Positions 1 through 5,651 of a stretch of 9,179 nt of DNA are shown piece by piece. A model generated the notes under the pieces. That model saw nothing but the letters and a program-made list of their open reading frames with translations, did no database searches and was not told the DNA's origin. The DNA comes from JARRJS01 sp037388885 (GTDB lineage Bacteria; Gemmatimonadota; Gemmatimonadetes; Longimicrobiales; RSA9). The DNA lies in assembly GCA_037388885.1 (NCBI GenBank), contig JARRJS010000171.1, positions 1 to 9,179 of the forward strand, read 5' to 3'. Every line of letters begins with the position of its first letter. Position 1 is the stretch's first letter. A program made the translations under genes and the position numbers.

Positions 1-2007
1 GTCGGACAGGAGGCCACGCCGGTCGTCGCCTTCGATGACCACGCGGACGTAGAAGCGGTCGCCCGACTCGGCCTTCCATTCGATCTCGATGCGCCGCTCG
101 GGGTGCTCCGACAGGTTGAGGACATTGGGGCAGTCGGTGCGGTGGATGCTGATGCCGCGGCCGCGCGTGATGTAGCCGATGACGTCGTCGCCCGGCACCG
201 GCTGGCAGCACTGGGAGTAGCGCACCATCAGGTTTTCGAGGCCCTGGATGCGCACGCCCTTGCCGGAGCCACGCACGCGATCGATGAGCCGGTCGAACGC
301 CGACGGCGGCTTGGGCTTCTCCACCGCCTCATCGTCCGGGTACAGCTCCCGGATCACCGCCGTGGGGCCCACGTCGCCGCGGCCCAGCGCGGCGTACACG
401 TGGTCGAACGTCGGCAGGTTGAGCGCCTTCTGCGCCCGCTTCTGCGCGTCCTCGTCGGGCTTGGCCTTGTGCAGCTTCTTGAGCTCCCGCTCCAGCAGCT
501 CGTGGCCCAGCGCCACTGACGAGTCGAACTCCTCCTGCCGGAACCATTGCCGGATCTTCTGCCGCGCGCGCGCCGTCTTCACGAACGCCAGCCAGTCGCG
601 CGACGGCCGCTTGTTCCCGTCGGTGAGTACCTCGACCGTGTCGCCGTTCTTGAGCTGGCGCGACAGCGGCGCGATGCGGCCGTTCACCTTGGCGCCCGCG
701 CAATGCAGGCCCACCTCGGTGTGCACGGCGAACGCGAAGTCGATGGGCGTCGCGTCCTTGGGCAGCTGCTTCACGTCGCCTTGCGGCGTGAACACGAAGA
801 TCTCGTCCTGGAACAGGTCGATGCGCAGGAACTCCATGAACTCCTCGGGCTCCCGCGTCTCCTGCTGCCACTCCAGGACCTGGCGGAACCATGTCAGCGT
901 CTCGTCGACCTCATCCGATTCCTCGCGTGCGCCTTCCTTGTAGCGCCAGTGCGCCGCGATCCCGTACTCGGCGGTGCGGTGCATCTCGTGCGTACGGATC
1001 TGGATCTCGTACAGTCGGCCGCCTGGCCCGAAGATCGTCGTGTGCAGCGACCGGTACATGTTGGACTTGGGCGTGGCGATATAGTCGTGGAACCGCTCCT
1101 GCAGGGGCGTCCAGCGGTTATGGATGACGCCCAGCGCGTGGTAGCAGTTCGCCACCGAGTCGGTCAGCACCCGGATTGCCATGAGGTCGTAGATCTCCTC
1201 GTACGGCTTGCTCCGGTTCTCCATCTTGCGATGGATCGACCACAGGTGCTTCGGCCGGCCGTACACCTCGCACGGGATGCCCGCCTGCCGCAACTCCTCC
1301 TCCAGCGGCTGGCGCAACGCCTCGATCTGCTTCTCCCGCTGCTGGCGCCGCTCCTTCACCTGCTTCGCCAGCTTCCGGTACTCGTCCTGCTCGAGGTGCC
1401 GGAACGCCAGGTCCTCCAGCTCCCACCGGATCTGCGCCATGCCCAGACGGTGCGCCAGCGGCGCGTAGATCTCGCGCGTCTCCAGCGCGATGCGACGCTG
1501 CTTCTCCGGTCGCAGGTGGTCCAGCGTGCGCATGTTGTGCAGCCGGTCCACCAGCTTGATCAGGATCACGCGGGCGTCCTGCGCCATCGACAGCAGCAGC
1601 TTGCGGTAGTTCTCCACCTGCTGCTCCGTCGTCGACCGGAACCGCACCTTGCCGATCTTCGTCACCCCATCCACCACCGCCGCGATCTCCTCGCCGAACT
1701 GCTCTTCCACGTCTTCCAGCGTGAAGTCCGTGTCCTCGACGACGTCGTGGATCAACCCCGCGGCGATGGACACCGTGTCCAGGTGCAGGTCCGCCAGCAA
1801 CCGCGCCACCTCGATGGTGTGCACGATGAACGAATCGCCCGACGCACGCTTCTGGCCCTTGTGCGCTTCCTCCGCCAGCTGGTACGCCCGCGCAATGAGC
1901 TCCACGTCCAGCCGATCGGCATACGGCTCGACACCCTCGCGCAGGCGCGGAGGTAGCAGGTCCAGCGCGTTCGCACGCGCTTCCACGGTTGCCGGTGACG
2001 CTTCCAT
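1..2007 (-). CDS. rel: Bifunctional (p)ppGpp synthetase/hydrolase, Rel/SpoT family (3' end outside window)
   Basis: Makes (p)ppGpp from ATP and GDP/GTP and hydrolyses it, the cytoplasmic stringent-response enzyme. The 669 codons seen start at ATG 2007; that frame has no other ATG or GTG before the upstream TAG at 2074-2076. Order: HD hydrolase (residues about 30-175), synthetase (about 230-345), TGS (about 402-465), helical region, conserved-Cys domain (about 590-630), and the first residues of ACT, which runs off the left edge. Hydrolase residues are all present: R54, H63, H87-D88 in HDVVEDT, and D154 in KLVDRLHNMRT. Synthetase residues are present too: GRPKHLWSIHRKM (250-262), D274 in YDLMAIRV and E334 in YEIQIRT. 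Both activities should therefore be intact, unlike RelA-type enzymes with a dead HD domain. C600-C601 mark the Cys domain. Family members are about 720-780 aa, so roughly 50-110 residues are missing. No strong Shine-Dalgarno is seen. Family assignment is near certain; rel versus spoT naming is convention. Confidence 0.97.
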   Translation of the reverse strand, partial: MEASPATVEARANALDLLPPRLREGVEPYADRLDVELIARAYQLAEEAHKGQKRASGDSFIVHTIEVARLLADLHLDTVSIAAGLIHDVVEDTDFTLEDVEEQFGEEIAAVVDGVTKIGKVRFRSTTEQQVENYRKLLLSMAQDARVILIKLVDRLHNMRTLDHLRPEKQRRIALETREIYAPLAHRLGMAQIRWELEDLAFRHLEQDEYRKLAKQVKERRQQREKQIEALRQPLEEELRQAGIPCEVYGRPKHLWSIHRKMENRSKPYEEIYDLMAIRVLTDSVANCYHALGVIHNRWTPLQERFHDYIATPKSNMYRSLHTTIFGPGGRLYEIQIRTHEMHRTAEYGIAAHWRYKEGAREESDEVDETLTWFRQVLEWQQETREPEEFMEFLRIDLFQDEIFVFTPQGDVKQLPKDATPIDFAFAVHTEVGLHCAGAKVNGRIAPLSRQLKNGDTVEVLTDGNKRPSRDWLAFVKTARARQKIRQWFRQEEFDSSVALGHELLERELKKLHKAKPDEDAQKRAQKALNLPTFDHVYAALGRGDVGPTAVIRELYPDDEAVEKPKPPSAFDRLIDRVRGSGKGVRIQGLENLMVRYSQCCQPVPGDDVIGYITRGRGISIHRTDCPNVLNLSEHPERRIEIEWKAESGDRFYVRVVIEGDDRRGLLSD

Positions 2008-2146
2008 CGATCTGTCTTTTGTAGAGAACGGTCTGTCGGCGCGCGATCCGCTGACGCGGGAACTGTACGCGGCCTAATAACATAGCCTCCGGGAGTCTGC
2101 GGTTCCAGTCGAGCGGTCGAACCTGGGCGCATCGTGCTCGAATACA

Positions 2147-2182
2147 TCGAATTCGAGTTCGAGTTCGAATTCGAGTTCGAGG
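2147..2182. repeat. Hexamer array A, six TCGA(A/G)N units
   Basis: Six consecutive 6-bp units run TCGAAT, TCGAGT, TCGAGT, TCGAAT, TCGAGT, TCGAGG, with a stray TCGAAT just before at 2138-2143. It is the reverse complement of the type seen in arrays B and C: positions 2154-2175 are exactly complementary to 2340-2361. It lies 140 bases upstream of the rel start, between rel and the glycosyltransferase. Confidence 0.95.
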
Positions 2183-2340
2183 GGCCGGTGAGGCGGGTTC
2201 ACGGTGGGAGGCTGCCATGCCGGCGAACGCATGGATTGGTGTGCCGAGGGGCCGCGTGTGCGCTCCGACCGCAGGCGATGCCGCGCCAGGAACGTCCGTT
2301 ACCCGGCCGCACCTCGCGCCGCGAACGTGCCCTGGTCGGC

Positions 2341-2364
2341 TCGAATTCGAACTCGAACTCGGAA
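2341..2364. repeat. Hexamer array B, TCGAA(T/C) units
   Basis: Three clean units (TCGAAT, TCGAAC, TCGAAC) and one degenerate unit (TCGGAA). It begins 21 bases after the stop of the glycosyltransferase on the minus strand. Its 2340-2361 segment is identical to 3090-3111 in array C and exactly inverted relative to 2154-2175 in array A. Confidence 0.93.
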
Positions 2365-2379
2365 AAGGCCAGGCCGGCC
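2363..2379 (-). terminator. Possible weak terminator after the glycosyltransferase
   Basis: On the minus strand, 6 bases after the stop codon, GGCC (2379-2376), a 5-base loop and a second GGCC (2370-2367) are followed by TTTT (2366-2363). The four-pair stem is short for an intrinsic terminator, and the T run passes straight into hexamer array B. Confidence 0.3.
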
Positions 2380-2384
2380 ACACT

Positions 2385-3029
2385 TCAAGGTTTCCGGCTC
2401 CGCAGCACGCGCATGGCGCGCAGCACGTGCCAGATCTGTGGCACATGGTACCAGGCGATGCGACGTGGCTTGGCAACGGATCGCAGGGAGATCGGGATCT
2501 CCCGCAGACGCGCGCCGTGGGCGAGGGCTTCCAGCGACAGCACGCCGCAGATGCAACGGCCCCGGATCTCCAGCTGACGCGCGAGGTCCGCGCGGAGGGC
2601 CCGCATGCCGGTACCCGAATCACCCACGGGCCCAGCGCGGCCCGCCAGCCAAGTCAGGAAACGTTCTGACGGCCGCGGAATCCAGTCACGTCGGCCCTGC
2701 ACCATGTCCGCCAGCCCCTCCAGGATTGGCGCGGCCAGCTGCGGGACGGACGACGCCGGCAGCTCGCCATCGCCGTCCAGCGTCACCACGACGTCTCCAG
2801 TGGCCGCCTGGAATCCCCGTCGGATCGCCGCGATGTAGCCCCTGTTCGCCTGCTGTCGGACGACCACCGCACCGGCGCCTTCCGCCACGTCGGCCGTTCG
2901 ATCCGTACTCGCGTCATCCACGACGACGACTTCGTCCGCGACCTGCCGCGCCTCCCGCACCACGTCCGCGATGCGCGCCTGTTCGTTGTACGCAGGGATC
3001 ACCACGCTGACGCGTCGTCCCACCTCCAT
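2385..3029 (-). CDS. GT2-family glycosyltransferase, dolichyl-phosphate mannosyltransferase-like
   Basis: A 214-residue protein consisting of a single GT-A catalytic domain. VVIPAYNE (9-16) opens the nucleotide-binding fold, VVVVDDASTDRT (34-45) supplies the first Asp pair, and LDGDGE (84-89) carries the DxD-type metal and nucleotide-sugar site. GDSGTGMRALR (136-146) resembles the acceptor-side motif of the dolichyl/polyprenyl-phosphate hexosyltransferase branch. I see no membrane segments, so it is a short, soluble or peripheral type and lacks the C-terminal transmembrane part of ArnC- or GtrB-like enzymes. ATG 3029 is preceded by AGGA at a plausible distance. It likely moves a hexose from an NDP- or GDP-sugar to a polyprenyl phosphate or lipid. 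The substrate cannot be read from the sequence, and no glycan operon surrounds it: rel lies downstream and broken radC upstream. Confidence 0.9.
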   Translation of the reverse strand: MEVGRRVSVVIPAYNEQARIADVVREARQVADEVVVVDDASTDRTADVAEGAGAVVVRQQANRGYIAAIRRGFQAATGDVVVTLDGDGELPASSVPQLAAPILEGLADMVQGRRDWIPRPSERFLTWLAGRAGPVGDSGTGMRALRADLARQLEIRGRCICGVLSLEALAHGARLREIPISLRSVAKPRRIAWYHVPQIWHVLRAMRVLRSRKP

Positions 3030-3090
3030 GTCCTGCCCCCGGTTGCGAAGTCTCCCCGGCCCTCGGATTCCGACCCGACCCCGAACCTAC

Positions 3091-3156
3091 TCGAATTCGA
3101 ACTCGAACTCGAACTCGAACTCGAACTCGAATTCGAACTCGAACTCGAACTCGAAA
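3091..3156. repeat. Hexamer array C, eleven TCGAAN units
   Basis: Eleven uninterrupted units: TCGAAT, five TCGAAC, TCGAAT, three TCGAAC, TCGAAA. On the minus strand it begins 28 bases after the radC stop, and it ends 61 bases before the glycosyltransferase start. The first 21 bases, plus the C before them, match array B exactly. Length is not a coding necessity, since no gene runs through it. Tandem hexamers this regular can change copy number by replication slippage. Confidence 0.97.
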
Positions 3157-3184
3157 CGGGACGCCCTGCACTCTGCCTCGCGCC

Positions 3185-3783
3185 CTACGCTTCGGCGCTC
3201 AACAGCCCGGCCTCGACGAACGACACGTAGCGTGCATCGCCGATCACCACGTGGTCCAGCACCGGGATACCCATGATGCGGCCGGCTTCCGCCAGCTGGT
3301 CCGTCACGCTGCGATCCTCGGGCGAGGGCGCCGGGTCGCCGGACGGGTGGTTGTGCACTAGGATCACGGCGGCGGCGCTCTCCACGACCGCCGCCTTGAA
3401 CACCTCCCGCGGGTGCACGATGGAAGCGTCCAGGGTGCCCCGCGTCACCGTCAGCTCCGACGTCACCGCATGCTGCGAGTTCATCAGCAGCACCCGGAAC
3501 TCCTCGTGCGTCAGGTCGCGCATGGCCGGCGCGCAGCGTTCATACACGTCGCTCGGTCCGCGGATGCGCGTCCGCTCCGTCGGGCCCTCCCGCGCTAGAC
3601 GACGACCCAGCTCCAGCGCCGCCGCCAGCCGCGCCGACACCGCAGGGCCCACACCCGCCACCCTTCCGACCCGCTGCCCACCAGAATCGCGATCAGCTCC
3701 AGCACCGACAGCGCCGACGTGCCCACGGCACGCAGCCGTTCCCGCGGCCGGTCCCGGGCCGGCCATTCCTTGATGGTGTACGT
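3185..3783 (-). pseudogene. radC: radC (JAB/MPN domain protein), broken by internal deletion with frameshift
   Basis: RadC-family proteins pair an N-terminal helix-hairpin-helix region with a C-terminal JAB1/MPN metalloprotease-like domain; their cellular role is unsettled. Two reading frames hold the two parts. From 3783 to 3661 the frame reads YTIKEWPARDRPRERLRAVG and then LSVLELIAILVGSGSEG, the usual RadC N-terminus. It continues as nonsense to a TAG at 3595-3597. From 3667 onward another frame gives GRVAGVGPAVSARLAAALEL and runs to TAG 3185-3187, with the JAB motif HNHPSGDP followed by S and D. About 30 residues of the usual 220-230 are missing at the join near 3661-3670, so the lesion is a deletion and not one miscalled base. 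The perfect AAAAGGAGG ribosome site (3797-3789) leads to ACG at 3783-3781, not ATG. A 112-residue piece from ATG 3523 could still give an isolated JAB domain. Confidence 0.88.
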
Positions 3784-3797
3784 GGGGCCCTCCTTTT
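3781..3797 (-). promoter_or_regulatory. Strong Shine-Dalgarno leading to a non-ATG (ACG) codon of radC
   Basis: AAAAGGAGG at 3797-3789 is followed five bases later by ACG (3783-3781) and then YTIKEWP. RadC homologues commonly begin a few residues before the IKEWP-like motif, so this is where ATG would be expected. One T-to-C change would explain it. ACG can start translation weakly in bacteria, so some initiation is possible. Confidence 0.7.
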
Positions 3798-3873
3798 GTG
3801 ACCTGGCGTGTGCGGGCGATGCCCATGTGCAGGTTGGTGGATGGATTGGGGCAGGGACATGGGAGGGCAGGCC

Positions 3874-3971
3874 GCGGCGGCTTCGCCGCCGCTCAGGACG
3901 CTTCGCCTTCGGCTTCGCTAGGATGCAGCGGCTGCGCCGCTGCTAGGACGCGCGCCTTTCGGCGCGCTAGG
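3874..3971. repeat. Left hairpin cluster: four small stem-loops with TAGGA linkers
   Basis: Four GC-rich stem-loops start about every 25 bases: 3874-3892 (8-bp stem, loop TTC), 3900-3918 (imperfect, with a 3x3 internal loop), 3925-3943 (8-bp stem, loop TGC) and 3950-3967 (7-bp stem, loop TTTC). The linkers after them are TCAGGAC, TAGGATG, CTAGGAC and TAGGTGG (outer bases may also pair). Stem sequences differ, but linkers are nearly constant. It lies upstream of radC and downstream of the aminotransferase. Confidence 0.92.
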
Positions 3972-4081
3972 TGGTGGAAGGCGGGATTCCGGCGAAAGTC
4001 AGCGTGCCGGGCAGTTGAGCGTTCGCACGCGTCGAGGCGCCGCCTGGCAGTACCCCTCGAAGTATCCCTGGCCTTACCCAG
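3972..4081. other. Core between the two hairpin clusters
   Basis: About 110 bases separate the inverted clusters. They hold no ORF I can support and no obvious internal repeat. A 70-codon frame overlaps this stretch on the minus strand, but it is built from hairpin sequence and resembles nothing. Confidence 0.5.
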
Positions 4082-4177
4082 ACCTAGCGCGCCAAAGGCG
4101 CGCATCCTGGGCGCGCGCAGCGCGCCGTCCTAGCCGCGCCGCAGGCGCGGCATCCTGAGCGGCGGCTGCGCCGCCGC
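4082..4177. repeat. Right hairpin cluster: inverted counterpart of the left cluster
   Basis: Four stem-loops at 4087-4103 (7 bp, loop AAA), 4110-4126 (7 bp, loop GCA), 4134-4150 (7 bp, loop GCA) and 4159-4177 (8 bp, loop TGC). Read on the minus strand, the linkers are TCAGGATG, CTAGGAC, CAGGAT and TAGGT, nearly the same series in the same order as the left cluster. The last stem-loop begins 10 bases after the stop of the aminotransferase gene, so in that transcript the cluster forms the 3' end and may act as a transcript-end structure. There is no T run. Confidence 0.92.
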
Positions 4178-4187
4178 GGACCTGCCT

Positions 4188-5309
4188 TCAGGCAAGGAAC
4201 TCCCCGATGGCTCGGATCACCTCATCCCGTTCATCTTCGGCCAATTCGGGAAAGACGGGAAGGCTCAGCACCTCGGCGGTCGCCTGCTCGCTCGCCGGCA
4301 GGTCACCGGCGCCGTAACCCAGGGACGCGAAGCACGCCTGCAGGTGCAGCGGCACCGGGTAGTACACGCCCGAGCCGATGTGGCGCTCCGCCAGGAACTT
4401 CCGCAGCGCATCGCGCCGTCCGTCGGCGACACGCACCGTGTACTGGTTGTAGACGTGCTCGTTGTGGGGCAGCGCGCTGGGCGTCGTCAGGGCCCCGAAC
4501 GACGACAGCGCCGCGTCGTACGCCGCCGCGTTCGCCTGGCGCGCCCGCGTCCACCGCTCCAGGTGCGGCAGCTTCGCCGACAGCACCGCCGCCTGAAGGG
4601 CGTCCAGCCGCGAGTTCGTGCCCACCATCTCGTGGTGATACATCTGCACGCCGCCGTGCACCCGCAGCTTCCGCAGCCGCTCCGCAAGCGCCGCGTCCTG
4701 TGTCGTCATCAGGCCGCCGTCGCCGAAACCGCCCAAGTTCTTCGTGGGGAAGAACGAGAATGCGCCCACCGTGCCCACCGCGCCCGCGTACCGCCACGCT
4801 CCGTCGATCCGCTGCCGCGCCCCGATGGCCTGCGCCGCATCCTCGATCACCGCGAGCCCGCGGTCTTCCGCCAGCGCCATGATCGGCGCCATGTCCGCCA
4901 TCTGACCGAACAGGTGCACGACGATGACCGCCCGCGTGTCCGGCGTCAGCGCCGCCGCCACCGTCTCCGCCGTCACGTTGAACGTGGCCGGGTCGATGTC
5001 GCAGAACACCGGCTTCAGCCCCGCGTTCCACACCGCCCCCGCCGTCGCGAAGAAGGTGAACGCCGGCACCACCACCTCCGACCCCGCCGGCAGCTCCAGC
5101 CCCCGCAGGCTCAGCAGCAGCGCGTCCGTGCCGCTCGCACAACCCACCCCGTGCTCTGCGGACAGCAGCTCCGCCAGCTCCGCCTCCAGGCGCTCCACCG
5201 GCGCGCCGAGGATGAAACGCTGCGATTCCACCACTCCGCCAACCGCTTCGTCCACGGAATCGCGGATTCCCGCGTACTGCCTGGTCAGATCGAAAAAGGG
5301 AACGGGCAT
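4188..5309 (-). CDS. DegT/DnrJ/EryC1-family PLP-dependent sugar aminotransferase
   Basis: A 373-residue fold-type I aminotransferase of the family that converts keto-sugar nucleotides to amino sugars, using glutamate as amino donor. SGTDAL (59-64) is the phosphate-binding turn, EDAAQAIGA (156-164) gives the Asp that contacts the PLP ring nitrogen, and FSFFPTKNLGGFGDGG (184-199) contains the Schiff-base lysine K190. GVYYPVPLH near the C-terminus and N-terminal VPFFDLTRQY are typical of the family, and length is normal. The start at ATG 5309 gives the conserved N-terminus; only a G-rich stretch precedes it as a ribosome site. The pattern is closest in feel to the WbpE/WlbC group acting on UDP-linked 3-keto uronic acids, but I cannot settle this by eye. 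No dehydrogenase, acetyltransferase or epimerase is adjacent, so the pathway is unknown. Cytoplasmic, probably for a surface polysaccharide or glycan. Confidence 0.93.
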   Translation of the reverse strand: MPVPFFDLTRQYAGIRDSVDEAVGGVVESQRFILGAPVERLEAELAELLSAEHGVGCASGTDALLLSLRGLELPAGSEVVVPAFTFFATAGAVWNAGLKPVFCDIDPATFNVTAETVAAALTPDTRAVIVVHLFGQMADMAPIMALAEDRGLAVIEDAAQAIGARQRIDGAWRYAGAVGTVGAFSFFPTKNLGGFGDGGLMTTQDAALAERLRKLRVHGGVQMYHHEMVGTNSRLDALQAAVLSAKLPHLERWTRARQANAAAYDAALSSFGALTTPSALPHNEHVYNQYTVRVADGRRDALRKFLAERHIGSGVYYPVPLHLQACFASLGYGAGDLPASEQATAEVLSLPVFPELAEDERDEVIRAIGEFLA

Positions 5310-5567
5310 GGCCCCCCCGGTCGTTGAGTTCGTCGCTTTGTCGATGCGGTCCGGATTATCGCGGTGCCGGGGTTTTTGCGCCAGCGAGAGCCCGCCCCGA
5401 CCAACGACCGGCGTTCGCCGTCTGTCGCGTGGCCGGGGAGACCGGGGCGCCGGCCTTCCGCACCACTCCTCGATGCGGGCACCCGCGCGCGCGGTCTGCG
5501 GGGCCAGGGGTCGTAAGGCAAACCCCTACATGAATTTCCTCCCCCTCCCCACAGACCCCAGGGTGCG
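5310..5567. other. GC-rich part of the divergent spacer; nothing recognised
   Basis: The stretch between the aminotransferase start and the nirK promoter island is GC-rich throughout. Short frames on both strands are low-complexity and carry no family motif. A minus-strand promoter for the aminotransferase should lie here, but I find no convincing -35/-10 pair. Confidence 0.5.
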
Positions 5568-5597
5568 TTAAGTTCATATTATCATAATTATATGATG
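5568..5597 (+). promoter_or_regulatory. AT-rich promoter/operator island upstream of nirK
   Basis: A run of about 27 bases (5571-5597) is almost free of G and C in otherwise very GC-rich DNA. It contains the inverted repeat ATCATA-ATTA-TATGAT (5581-5596), six-base perfect arms around four bases. TTAAGT (5568-5573) and TATGAT (5591-5596) are 17 bases apart and could be -35 and -10 elements, placing the operator over the -10. The arms do not match the FNR/Dnr consensus TTGAT-N4-ATCAA. An NO-sensing Rrf2-type (NsrR-like) repressor is one possibility from the setting alone. Confidence 0.45.
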
Positions 5598-5641
5598 AAC
5601 CACCCCCGCTCCCTACCGGGTCGGAGGCAACGTCGCCAAAT

Positions 5642-5647
5642 GGGAGG
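5642..5647 (+). promoter_or_regulatory. Ribosome binding site that fixes the nirK start
   Basis: GGGAGG lies four bases before ATG 5652. Earlier in-frame ATGs at 5592, 5595 and 5640 lack such a site, and the first two abut the AT-rich operator. Starting at 5652 also puts the twin-arginine motif at residues 13-18, a normal distance for a Tat signal. Confidence 0.7.
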
Positions 5648-5651
5648 CATC

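Larger units (their letters stand above)
2008..2384. other. Spacer between glycosyltransferase and rel; no gene found
   Basis: These 377 bases hold no ORF with recognisable protein features. They contain hexamer arrays A (2147-2182) and B (2341-2364). Just upstream of rel on the minus strand a small AT-rich patch near 2073-2083 (TATGTTATTAGG) could be part of a rel promoter, but I find no convincing -35 partner. The 158 bases between the two arrays (2183-2340) show no feature I can name. Confidence 0.6.

Noticed and set aside
547..1956. Long plus-strand ORF opposite rel, and a similar one at 7487-8638 opposite secA
   Set aside because: Both are antisense shadows of conserved genes in GC-rich DNA, with Arg/Leu/Val/His-rich composition and no motifs.
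2090..2145. tRNA-like stretch with a GGTTCGA sequence on the minus strand
   Set aside because: I could not build an acceptor stem, anticodon arm or proper T-arm pairing around it.
2147..2364. MITE or insertion sequence bounded by arrays A and B
   Set aside because: The complementary segments are internal to the arrays and not aligned to the element ends. No target duplication or transposase is seen, and the same sequence recurs as a plain tandem array at 3091-3156.
3185..3826. An open frame of 213 codons starting at ATG 3826 as the intact radC gene
   Set aside because: Its first 50 or so codons are out of frame with the RadC N-terminus, which is clearly readable in another frame from 3783 to 3661. 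The long frame is a by-product of the deletion.
3893..4105. A 70-codon minus-strand ORF in the hairpin region
   Set aside because: Its codons are drawn from the palindromes and linkers; no family features, no ribosome site.
3874..4177. CRISPR array
   Set aside because: The regular 25-bp period recalls one, but repeats are only 6-8 bases and the variable parts are themselves palindromes. No cas gene is present.
5592..5651. nirK starting at ATG 5592
   Set aside because: That start abuts the AT-rich operator, has no ribosome site and gives a long polar lead before the Tat motif. ATG 5652 has GGGAGG at the right distance.
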